Program-made: the position numbers and the translations under genes
DNA from: ATM1 sp003577165
Lineage (GTDB): Bacteria; Armatimonadota; Fimbriimonadia; Fimbriimonadales; ATM1
Direction: 5' to 3'
Assembly: GCA_030263715.1 (NCBI GenBank)
Contig: SZPM01000004.1
Span: forward strand, 62,001-126,000
DNA: 64,000 nucleotides
Part shown: positions 44,232 to 51,962 of the stretch, in pieces
Numbering within the stretch: position 1 is the first letter of the stretch
Layout of the letters: each line of letters opens with the position of its first letter
Notes under the pieces: model-generated
What the model saw: only the letters and a program-made list of their open reading frames with translations
The model's database searches: none
Told to the model about the DNA's origin: nothing

Positions 44232-46916
44232 TTAGCCGCCCTTCGATCCGGCAGCGCCGGCTCCGGGCTTGGCTTCCGCGTCTTCCGTAGGAACGATTCG
44301 GGCCGTGATGAAGATGACGATTTCGCTCTTCACCTTGGTCTCCGACGTCCTGCGGAACAGCTGGCCGATGATGGGGATGTCCATCAGGATCGGGATTCCC
44401 GACACCTCGCGACGATCGCCTTCGTTGATGAGACCGCCGATGGCGATCGTCTCACCGTTGCGAATCGTGAGCGCGCTCCGTGCCGTGCGGATGGACGTGA
44501 TGGGAATCTGTCCGCCGCCGGGCACGTCGAGGAACGATCGAATGAAACTCAGCGTCGGCTGAACGTCGAGAGTGATCGTGTCACCGCCGCCGATTCGCGG
44601 AAGGACGTTCAGTTTAACGCCTACTTCTTCCTCGCCGACTTCGACCGTGATGCCGTTTTGAGTCGCCTGGATCGCCTTGATGTATCGGACGATCTCGCCG
44701 ATGAACACGACGGCCTCGCGGCCATCCTGAGTCGTCACGTTCGGACGAGCGATGAGGTTGTTCTTGTTGGCGAGTTTGTCAAGCGTCGCGGTGATCTGAG
44801 TCGTCCAGTTCTCGCCGCCGGCCTCACCCCAGAGTGAGAACTTGCCGGTGTTGAACGGAGAACCGTCGCTCCCTGCGGGCTGCGAGTTATTCAGTCGGAT
44901 GGACTGAACGATGCCGCCTGACAGGATGTTCCAGTCGATGCCGGCCTTCACGGCCTCTTCCTTCGTCAGTTCCATGACTCGCGCTTCGATGGCGAGTTTC
45001 GGAACGGGCTTGTCGATCTGCCCGAGGAAGGAGAGCGCTTCGTCGATGACGCGCTTCGCGCCGCCGAGGACGAGTTTCATGGGCTTCGCCGTGAACTCAC
45101 GGTTGTCATAGATCGGCGTGCCGGAAACGTTTGCTCCCTTAGCCGCGTCGGGCGCCGAGGTCGCAGAAACTGCGCCCCCACCCGGGCCGGTGTAACTGAG
45201 TCCCGCCGCGCCCTCCGGGCCGATGGCGACGCTGAGAGCGGGGAACTGAGCCGTGACTTGCTCCTTCAGCGAGCGTGGATCGGAGTGACGTACTTCGTAC
45301 ACGTAGTACGTCATCTCGCCGCCTTCGCCCACTGTGTCGATCTGAGCGAGAACTTCGACTAACCGATTGACTTCTGCCGGCCGGCCGGTCAGCACGATCT
45401 GCTGGTCGGCGCGGCTCGTTTTCGGAGTCGCAGCAATGGTGACCGCTTGGTTGTCGCCTTCCTTGACGCCGATGTAGGTGCGAAGGGCCGACGCCAAGTC
45501 CTCAGCGAATCCACCCTTCACCTTGTAAGCCATGGTGATCGGCTTCACACCGGACGTCGTGTACAGGCCGTACATCTCCGCCAGGCTGTTGTCTACGTCG
45601 CGGGCCAATTTCTCAGCCTCGTCGACCCACTTCTTCGCTCCGATGAGCAAGATGTAGTCGTCGCCTCCGGAAACCGCACGATTGGCTGCGGGCTGGCCTC
45701 CGCCTTCGCCCTGCGCTTCTCCGGCGCCGTTCTGCGCACCCGTGTTCACTGGCTGAGCGGGTCCAGATGCTGAGCCCGTGTCAGAAGGAAGCACGATCTG
45801 CAGCACAGTCGGGCCAAACCATCTGAGGAGCGCCTGCTTGATCTGTCCGCCCTGGCGGCTGACGATCGGAACGACGCGAACCTCGTTCGCACCGGTCACG
45901 CGGTTCGCCAACTGCGCCATCGTCTCGTGATACGCCTCGCGGTTCGTCACGACATACGTCGTGCCGACTCGCGTGTAGCGCAGGTTCGCAATAGCGGTGA
46001 TGAGGTCGAGCGCTTCGTCCACTGTTACGTTGCGAAGCGAAATCGTAACCTTCGGTGCACCACCTCCGTTGGAAACGGGCGCGACTTGACCTTCAACCCC
46101 CCCTCCCGTGGGAGGAGCAGCCGAAGAGCCAGAGTCCGAGCCGGCAAGGGCGACGACGATGTTTGCACCGGTCTGATCGGCAAGCGCCTTCAGCACCAAG
46201 CGAACGTCTGCATCGTGAAATTCGAGCGTAACGCGCGATCCAGGCTGACCTGTCGGAGGAGCCTTGATGTTAATCGCGGGCTCCAGCGGACCGATGGGAC
46301 CGAACGGGTCCTTCTCAGGCTGCTTCGTTTTGCCGCCCTGCTTCGCCTTCTCCTTGTCGCTGTCGTTCAGCGCAAGGACTGCGGACTTCGTGATCTCGCT
46401 GACAGTCTCGACCTGCTTTGCAATGGTCTCGACGATGCCGGTGCTGAGGTCGCTCAGCGCTTCCTCGAACATCTTGGCGTCCTCTCGCTCTGCATTCGCG
46501 ACGATCGCAGACTCGGTGGTAGGTGCCGGCGTCGCCGATTTGCCGATGGCGACGGTCCACCCAATCTCCGACTTCTGGAACGTCGGCTTCGGCTCGTTTG
46601 TTGCGCCGAGCGCGAGTCTCACGACCGGCGGCTTCGCCGTAAATTGGACGAGCCGAGCGGTTGTGATGCCGTTGCTGTTAACGCGAATGGACGCCGCCTT
46701 GCCCACGAGCACGCCGTTGAAGTTGACCATGAGCGTCTTGTTCGACGCGATCCACTTCGTAGTCGGCTGTGAACCATGGGCGCCCTTCACCGTGATGACG
46801 ACTCCACCGGACTCCTTCGCGATCGAGAACCCGGTGATCTTGTCCTGAGCGCTCGCGGCTACCGCCAACAGAACGCTGAACAAGAGAACTGCGAGTGTCT
46901 TTGTGGTACGAATCAC
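44232..46916 (-). CDS. pilQ: Type IV pilus secretin
   Basis: An 894-residue outer-membrane channel for the pilus. Signal peptide 1-23; AMIN-like domain (about 25-120) for peptidoglycan binding; secretin short domain (VTLEFHDADVRLVLKALADQTGANIV) near 225-250; NolW-type repeats with a Gly/Gln-rich insert (about 385-420); C-terminal secretin barrel from about 700, with VGVKLNVLPRI, LTIRNGETIAIGGL and VPILMDIPIIG-like GIPILMDIPIIGQLFR. The start is GTG; AGGAGGG 8 bases ahead lies in the last codons of pilP. Confidence 0.95.
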   Translation of the reverse strand: MIRTTKTLAVLLFSVLLAVAASAQDKITGFSIAKESGGVVITVKGAHGSQPTTKWIASNKTLMVNFNGVLVGKAASIRVNSNGITTARLVQFTAKPPVVRLALGATNEPKPTFQKSEIGWTVAIGKSATPAPTTESAIVANAEREDAKMFEEALSDLSTGIVETIAKQVETVSEITKSAVLALNDSDKEKAKQGGKTKQPEKDPFGPIGPLEPAINIKAPPTGQPGSRVTLEFHDADVRLVLKALADQTGANIVVALAGSDSGSSAAPPTGGGVEGQVAPVSNGGGAPKVTISLRNVTVDEALDLITAIANLRYTRVGTTYVVTNREAYHETMAQLANRVTGANEVRVVPIVSRQGGQIKQALLRWFGPTVLQIVLPSDTGSASGPAQPVNTGAQNGAGEAQGEGGGQPAANRAVSGGDDYILLIGAKKWVDEAEKLARDVDNSLAEMYGLYTTSGVKPITMAYKVKGGFAEDLASALRTYIGVKEGDNQAVTIAATPKTSRADQQIVLTGRPAEVNRLVEVLAQIDTVGEGGEMTYYVYEVRHSDPRSLKEQVTAQFPALSVAIGPEGAAGLSYTGPGGGAVSATSAPDAAKGANVSGTPIYDNREFTAKPMKLVLGGAKRVIDEALSFLGQIDKPVPKLAIEARVMELTKEEAVKAGIDWNILSGGIVQSIRLNNSQPAGSDGSPFNTGKFSLWGEAGGENWTTQITATLDKLANKNNLIARPNVTTQDGREAVVFIGEIVRYIKAIQATQNGITVEVGEEEVGVKLNVLPRIGGGDTITLDVQPTLSFIRSFLDVPGGGQIPITSIRTARSALTIRNGETIAIGGLINEGDRREVSGIPILMDIPIIGQLFRRTSETKVKSEIVIFITARIVPTEDAEAKPGAGAAGSKGG

Positions 46917-46918
46917 TG

Positions 46919-47545
46919 CTATTGCCCTCCTACGGACAGGGTCAAGGTTCTGCCGCTGTGACGGACAGTCACCTTGCCGTTACTGATGCCGACGACTCGG
47001 CTGTCGCTGTCGACATGGCCTCCGAGTCGAACCAACTTCTGACCGCCTCCTCCTTCGAAGATGGCGACTGGGTTCGGACCCTCAACGATGCCTACTAGCG
47101 AGTAGTTAAATGCGTTTGGATCAACCGGTGGTCCGCCCCCCTCCGGCTGGGTGACGAAACTCCCGCCGTTCGGATCGAGCGGGGTGGTGAACGAACCGGC
47201 AGGGAACTTCGGGGCGAGCCTGCGACCGCTCGACGGCGGGGGGGGAGGAGGCTCGGTTGGCTTGACGGCCTTCGAGGGGTCCTGCATCTCGGCGGGATCC
47301 TGTGGCAGCTGATAGGGCTGGAACGGGTTCTTTCGAGTGAGCCCCAGCATCGTTAGGTCTTCGCCGTGCGAGGCCGTCTCCGAAGCGTCGGCTACGACGT
47401 CGGATTTCGACTTCCCGGACTCCTTAGCCTCACCGGGCTTCTTCTTCTCGGTCGACCCTGAGCCCATGAACTGCCAAGCGCCCACGCCCAAAAGGGCTGC
47501 GCCCAGCACACCGAGCACGATGAATTTGGACTTTTCACTAGCCAT
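46919..47545 (-). CDS. pilP: PilP-like pilus assembly protein
   Basis: 208 residues. A single N-terminal membrane anchor (about 8-26), a Lys/Glu/Pro-rich linker (the proline run at about 100) and a C-terminal beta domain (NAFNYSLVGIVEGPNPVAIFEG ... KVTVRHSGRTLTL) with the shape of the PilP/GspC homology region that contacts the secretin. PilP of proteobacteria is usually a lipoprotein; this one is anchored by a transmembrane helix, so the call rests on position between pilO and pilQ plus the fold pattern. The ATG 47545 has GAGGAGA upstream and overlaps pilO. Confidence 0.7.
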   Translation of the reverse strand: MASEKSKFIVLGVLGAALLGVGAWQFMGSGSTEKKKPGEAKESGKSKSDVVADASETASHGEDLTMLGLTRKNPFQPYQLPQDPAEMQDPSKAVKPTEPPPPPPSSGRRLAPKFPAGSFTTPLDPNGGSFVTQPEGGGPPVDPNAFNYSLVGIVEGPNPVAIFEGGGGQKLVRLGGHVDSDSRVVGISNGKVTVRHSGRTLTLSVGGQ

Positions 47546-48164
47546 TTTTGGTTGTCTCCTCGCTCGATTCGGTCTCCGCTGCCTTGCCCGCGAAGACGTA
47601 GACGCGGATGGCAACGGTCGATTCGAGTTGCGTCAGAGTGAGTCCGTCGGTCGAGACCTTCGGGCTGACCGTCAGGTAGCGCACGCCGACGATTTTCGGG
47701 AATTCCTCTAACTTCTTGAGAAACACGAGTAGGTGATCGAAACTCCCGGCGCACTTGACCTCGACGTCAATCTCCTGGTAAGGCTTCCGAACCTTCTTCT
47801 GCTCCTTCTCAGCAGACTTTGACTTCACCTGCTGCGGGGGCAGAGGCCTGACGCCGATGATCTTGAGGTTGCACGCCGTTCCGACCGCCTCGAGGTCTTT
47901 CAGCAGCGTGGGGATGTACTCGGCAGTCGTCAGCGACGACTCCAAGTGTGCCAATTCCATTGCGCTCGCGTCGACACTGTCCTGAGTGTGTTCGAGTCTC
48001 GCGCGGAGTTCCTCGATGCCGTCAACCTGCTTCTTCAGTTTTGCAGCGTGCGCGCTGACCTTCGTGAGAGAGGAGTACTGCCAGTACGTGAGCCCCCCTC
48101 CGACGATGAGCGCCGCGCCCGCAAGCACCATGAACAGGAACGGATTCGGTGAGGTGCGATTCAT
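47538..48164 (-). CDS. pilO: Pilus assembly protein PilO
   Basis: 208 residues. N-terminal membrane helix (about 9-27), a coiled coil (about 32-75) and a ferredoxin-like domain (YQEIDVEVKCAGSFDHLLVFLKKLEEFPKIVGVRYLTV) characteristic of PilO. It forms the inner-membrane platform with PilN. AAGGAGG of its ribosome site lies in the end of pilN; pilN and pilO abut. Confidence 0.9.
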   Translation of the reverse strand: MNRTSPNPFLFMVLAGAALIVGGGLTYWQYSSLTKVSAHAAKLKKQVDGIEELRARLEHTQDSVDASAMELAHLESSLTTAEYIPTLLKDLEAVGTACNLKIIGVRPLPPQQVKSKSAEKEQKKVRKPYQEIDVEVKCAGSFDHLLVFLKKLEEFPKIVGVRYLTVSPKVSTDGLTLTQLESTVAIRVYVFAGKAAETESSEETTKNG

Positions 48165-48785
48165 TTATGCAGCCTCCTTGTTGGTATCACTGGACTTCTT
48201 CGACCCGGACTTCTCCGGCATCTCTTCCGTCCCCGGTACGACACAGTCGATGCGAAACTCGAGGCCCATCCCGGCGGGCGTCCGCTTCATGTCGGTGAAC
48301 TTAAGTTCGATTCCACCGAGGTCCGTGGACTGCTGGAGCCGAAGCATGAACTCGCCGACGAGGTTTTGGTCCTGGCTCATGCCCGTCCACTGAACTTGAA
48401 CCGGCTGCTTCGGATCGCCCGGGTTCTGCGACTTAACCGACGTCAGCCAAGTATTCGGCGGAACGACGAGGCTGATGTGGTCCAGGATGCGCAGCCATCG
48501 CTGCGTGTCCAAGCGCGCCTTGCCGAGAGTGTCCAACTTCGGCTTCATAGCCGCGATCATCTTGTCGAGATCTTCCAACTTGCTCTGATAGGGGGCGAGG
48601 TCTTCCGCCTTCTTCTGCAGGTTGCGCACATTCGATCTCGCGCTCTCGACCTGCAGAGTCAAGCCGCCTGCGCCAACGAGAGACAAGCCGCTGAGGCCGA
48701 CGAACGCGAAGAACCAGGCGCGGGCTGCGCGCTCTTTCGCGCGTCGTACTTCGCGTTGTGCTGCAATTAGATTGACCAATGGCAT
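48165..48785 (-). CDS. pilN: Pilus assembly protein PilN
   Basis: 206 residues. A short cytoplasmic N-terminus (MPLVNLIAAQREVRRAK), equivalent to the INLLP segment that docks on PilM, then one membrane helix (about 24-45), a coiled coil (about 50-90) and a periplasmic domain (WLRILDHISLVVPPNTWLTSV). GGAGG 6 bases ahead of the ATG. Partner of PilO. Confidence 0.9.
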   Translation of the reverse strand: MPLVNLIAAQREVRRAKERAARAWFFAFVGLSGLSLVGAGGLTLQVESARSNVRNLQKKAEDLAPYQSKLEDLDKMIAAMKPKLDTLGKARLDTQRWLRILDHISLVVPPNTWLTSVKSQNPGDPKQPVQVQWTGMSQDQNLVGEFMLRLQQSTDLGGIELKFTDMKRTPAGMGLEFRIDCVVPGTEEMPEKSGSKKSSDTNKEAA

Positions 48786-48797
48786 TGTGTTCCTCCC

Positions 48798-49889
48798 TTA
48801 AGCGACCGCCAACTGGCGACCGGCGCGCCTCATGCCCAAGCCGACCGCGATCGCGAGGGCTCGCGGATCCATCGGCGGCTCGGTGCCATCGAAATGAAAC
48901 TTCGGGTTCTCGAGGAAACTCGGCGAGGAGACTTCGAGGCCCAACTTGGAGCCGAAGTACTCGGGCAGCCCGCCCAAGAGGCTTCCTCCACCGACGATGA
49001 CCAATCGCTCCACCTTGCCCCCACCCGGCTGGTCCGAGTTCTGAGACTGGTAGTAGTTGAGCGATCGGCGAATCTCCCTCACCAGCTCGTCGATGAGAGG
49101 CTGAATCACGCGAAGCGGCGCGTTCTCCATCGGCGCCCCGGACGTGAGCGGCGCAAGGTTCAGCGACCTCTTGCCCTCCTCCGCCTCGTGGGGCGACAGT
49201 TTGAAGTAACTCTCGAGCGCGGTCGTTAGGGAGTTTCCGCCGATCGGAATGGAACGCGTGAGGGCGAACACTCCTCGGTCAATGACGCTGACGTCCGTGC
49301 TCTCAGCTCCGCAATCCACCAGCGCGACCGTCGTCTCCGGATCGAACTGACTGTCATGTTCGAGCAGAGCCCGGTACAGAGCGAACGCTTCGACGTCGAC
49401 GACTTCCACGTCGAGGCCGGCATGCCCCGCTGCGGCGATCTTGCTCTCGACCATGTCCTTCGGAGAAGCCGCTACCAAGACTTCCATCTGGCCGTCTTCG
49501 CGCTCCCCGAGCATCTCGCACTCGATGTAACTGTCTTCGACCGAACTCGGCACGTACCGGCCGGCCTCAAACCGAATTGACTTCCTCAGTGCGTCCTCGG
49601 GCATCTTCGGCATCTTCACCGTCCGGACGACGACCGTTCCACCAGATACTGCGAGGTTGGCGACGTTGGCGGAGATGTGCGCAGAGCGCATCGCATGGCG
49701 AATCGCCGTCCCGACTGCGGTTGCATCCGTCACTACGCCGCTGTTGACGCTGCCCTCTGGAGTGGGCTCAACGCCAAGCGCGACGATGCGACAACTCGAA
49801 CCGCTCCGTTCGACCTGCGCAATCGTGATCGTGGAATGTCCGATGTCGATGCCGACGTAACGATCTTTCGGAAATAGGCTAAGCGGCAT
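48798..49889 (-). CDS. pilM: Pilus assembly protein PilM (actin-like)
   Basis: A 363-residue cytoplasmic ATP-binding protein with the actin/FtsA fold. Phosphate loop GIDIGHSTITIAQVE near 15; second phosphate segment VALVDCGAESTDVSVID; adenosine segment VERLVIVGGGSLLGGLPEYFG. It binds the PilN N-terminus. GGAGG 7 bases before ATG 49889 fixes the start over an upstream in-frame start at 49922. The ATG lies in the end of the HTH gene. Confidence 0.93.
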   Translation of the reverse strand: MPLSLFPKDRYVGIDIGHSTITIAQVERSGSSCRIVALGVEPTPEGSVNSGVVTDATAVGTAIRHAMRSAHISANVANLAVSGGTVVVRTVKMPKMPEDALRKSIRFEAGRYVPSSVEDSYIECEMLGEREDGQMEVLVAASPKDMVESKIAAAGHAGLDVEVVDVEAFALYRALLEHDSQFDPETTVALVDCGAESTDVSVIDRGVFALTRSIPIGGNSLTTALESYFKLSPHEAEEGKRSLNLAPLTSGAPMENAPLRVIQPLIDELVREIRRSLNYYQSQNSDQPGGGKVERLVIVGGGSLLGGLPEYFGSKLGLEVSSPSFLENPKFHFDGTEPPMDPRALAIAVGLGMRRAGRQLAVA

Positions 49890-50370
49890 GTGCGTCCTCC
49901 TGATGTCCGATCCTGTTGGCACGCAGGCCCTGGATCGTGATCCACTCGTCGATTGCCTGTCGCGAAAACTTCCACTCGCCCTGCACCATGAAGCCGGGAA
50001 TCTCGCCGGACTCAGCCATCGTGATGAGGGTCTTCTGATTGACGCGAAGATGCTGGGCCGCCTCGCGGAGCGTCATCACCGAGTGCGCGCCCTGCAGAAT
50101 GCCGCGCAGCATCTGGTGCATCTGCTCCGGTGACAAGAACAACTCCAATCGCACCAAACTGCCCGACGCCGCAGCCACTGCCGGATCGATTGGATTCGGC
50201 GTTTGCACCGGGCTGACCCCGGCGACTGGAATGTCGATCTGTTGCGTTGTATCCATGGGTGCTCCTTCCGCAGGATTGGCGCTCACTGCGGCAGCAGGGG
50301 AGGACCCAGGCACGGGAGCGCTGTCCTCGGTCCGCTTCGTTGCTTGTCGAATTGCGTCAACCAGGTTCAT
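49879..50370 (-). CDS. Excisionase/MerR-type helix-turn-helix protein in the pilus operon
   Basis: 163 residues. A Ala/Pro/Gln-rich low-complexity N-terminal half (1-70) is followed by a helix (ELFLSPEQMHQMLRGILQG) and an excisionase-type HTH (MTLREAAQHLRVNQKTLITMAESGEIPGFMVQGEWKFSRQAIDEWI, in pieces at about 98-143). Such HTH modules normally bind DNA. Position between the ExeA-like ATPase and PilM, with overlaps on both sides (TAATG and 11 bases), suggests it either regulates the operon or has become an assembly factor. Confidence 0.8.
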   Translation of the reverse strand: MNLVDAIRQATKRTEDSAPVPGSSPAAAVSANPAEGAPMDTTQQIDIPVAGVSPVQTPNPIDPAVAAASGSLVRLELFLSPEQMHQMLRGILQGAHSVMTLREAAQHLRVNQKTLITMAESGEIPGFMVQGEWKFSRQAIDEWITIQGLRANRIGHQEDAHAA

Positions 50371-51191
50371 TACGCAGCCTCCAACATTCCGTAGGAGTCT
50401 TCGAGAACCGAGTGCATCGTGAATCCGTCGATCTGCTTCAGTTTCTGAGCGAAACCAACCAGAAGTGCGTTGTCTGCCGCCTGACTAATCAGTCGAGGCG
50501 TGCCGCCTGCATACTTGTGAATCTCAAAAATCGCGTCAGGGGTGAAGGGGATCCTCTCGCCGACGAATCCGGCGGTCCTCAGCCGGTGCTCGATCATCGA
50601 ACCCGCCTCCTGAACCGTGAGCGGCTGGAGCGTGTACCGAATTGCGATGCGCTGCTGGAGAGCAGGCACGCGCTCGATCTTCTGCTTCAGCTCCAACTGC
50701 CCAAGCAGGATCAGGTTCATAAGAAACTGATCGTTCATCTGGCAGTTCAGAAGCAGGCGCAACTCTTCGAGCGTCGCTGAGGCGCGAATGAGATGGGCCT
50801 CGTCGATCAGGCAGATAACTCGCCGTCCCCTCGTGTAGTTCGTCAGCAGCCGATCGTTCAACTCCTGAACCAGCACTTGGCGATTGCGAGACGTGCTCGG
50901 TTGCCCAAGTTGGGAGAGAATCTCCTGCAGCATCTGGGTTGGGGTGAGAATCGGGTTGACGATGAGGACGACGTCGTACTGAACCGGGTCCAGCAACTCG
51001 AGTAGTTTGCGGCTGATCGTGGTCTTGCCGAGCCCGATGTCGCCGCACAACATCGCTGCCCCCTTGTTCCGCGTCACCGCGTAATGCAGCATCATCAGCG
51101 CGTCTTCGTGTGCGCGACTCAAATAGAGAAATCGCGGGTCTGGGGTTAGGCTAAAAGGCGGCTCTTGTAGCCCCCAGTAGGCTTCATACAT
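50370..51191 (-). CDS. ExeA/GspA-like AAA ATPase
   Basis: 273 residues. The N-terminus MYEAYWGLQEPPFSLTPDP is the ExeA hallmark; Walker A GDIGLGKTT (about 50), Walker B VICLIDEAHLI, sensor region LILLGQLEL, and the AAA lid (GTPRLISQAADNALL). ExeA uses ATP to help insert the secretin through the peptidoglycan; here the peptidoglycan-binding tail of the full-length protein is missing. GGAGG 7 bases before ATG 51191 sets the start. It heads the pilus operon. Confidence 0.88.
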   Translation of the reverse strand: MYEAYWGLQEPPFSLTPDPRFLYLSRAHEDALMMLHYAVTRNKGAAMLCGDIGLGKTTISRKLLELLDPVQYDVVLIVNPILTPTQMLQEILSQLGQPSTSRNRQVLVQELNDRLLTNYTRGRRVICLIDEAHLIRASATLEELRLLLNCQMNDQFLMNLILLGQLELKQKIERVPALQQRIAIRYTLQPLTVQEAGSMIEHRLRTAGFVGERIPFTPDAIFEIHKYAGGTPRLISQAADNALLVGFAQKLKQIDGFTMHSVLEDSYGMLEAA

Positions 51192-51336
51192 CCATGATCC
51201 TCCGAGGCCGTCAGGCCCAGGTAAAAGTGTCGGCACGAGTGAAACAAACCTGTAGGCTGGCGCGAGGCTTGCAACCTGAAGAATCTAAAGTCAGGCCTTC
51301 GAGACTCTCGAACGGTCGATCCGAGGTCGGAAGCCC

Positions 51337-51849
51337 ATGAGCCTCACGGTCCGGGACCGCCCCTCCCCCCACCACGACCCACGCCCGCCTGGCGTGGAGG
51401 TGGACACCATCGTTCTCCACGCGACCGTGCTCGACTCCCTCGAAGAAACCTGCAGGCACTTCGAGCGACTCGAAACGCGCGCCGCGTCCCACTACACGAT
51501 CGACCGGGACGGAGCCGTCGTCCGGCACGTCCCGGAGGACCGCCGAGCCTGGCACGCTGGCCCCAGCGTCATGCCCGACGGCCGGCAGAGCGTCAATGAC
51601 TTCTCGATCGGAATCGAACTGGTGAACCGTAACGATGGGGAAGACCCCTACACGCCCGCCCAAATCGCCTCGTTGGTGGAACTCATCTCGACCATTCGAG
51701 CCCGCCACCCGATCGGCTTCATCGTCTCCCACGCCGAGATCGCCGTCCCTCCCGGTCGAAAGACCGACCCGCTCGGTCTCAACCCCTCTCTTCTCGGGGA
51801 ACACGAGACTCTCGTCGTCGGGAAATTCTTGGCCCTCGGCAACCCGTGA
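51337..51849 (+). CDS. N-acetylmuramoyl-L-alanine amidase (Ami_2/AmpD-like)
   Basis: A 170-residue zinc amidase that cleaves the MurNAc-L-Ala bond. Zinc ligands: His in TIVLHATV (about 29), a second His in RAWHAG and the C-terminal SHAEI with Asp in GRKTDPLG. HYTIDRDGAVVRHVPEDRRAWHAG is the classic block. No signal peptide is seen, so a cytoplasmic wall-recycling role (AmpD-like) is likely. It diverges from the pilus operon and converges with lon. Confidence 0.92.
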   Translation: MSLTVRDRPSPHHDPRPPGVEVDTIVLHATVLDSLEETCRHFERLETRAASHYTIDRDGAVVRHVPEDRRAWHAGPSVMPDGRQSVNDFSIGIELVNRNDGEDPYTPAQIASLVELISTIRARHPIGFIVSHAEIAVPPGRKTDPLGLNPSLLGEHETLVVGKFLALGNP

Positions 51850-51852
51850 CGC

Positions 51853-51870
51853 CGCCTCGCGGGGGAGGCG
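51853..51870. terminator. Weak hairpin between the amidase gene and lon
   Basis: CGCCTC (51853-51858) pairs with GAGGCG (51865-51870) around GCGGGG, 4 bases beyond the amidase stop. Short stem and no T-run, so only a possible terminator. Confidence 0.3.
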
Positions 51871-51962
51871 CTTCGGCAGCGGACGGCGAAGAGGATGAGG
51901 TCGCCGAGGGGACTCCGGCCCTGCCATAGACGAGGGCCTGATTCCAGACCCTGGGGCCGATC

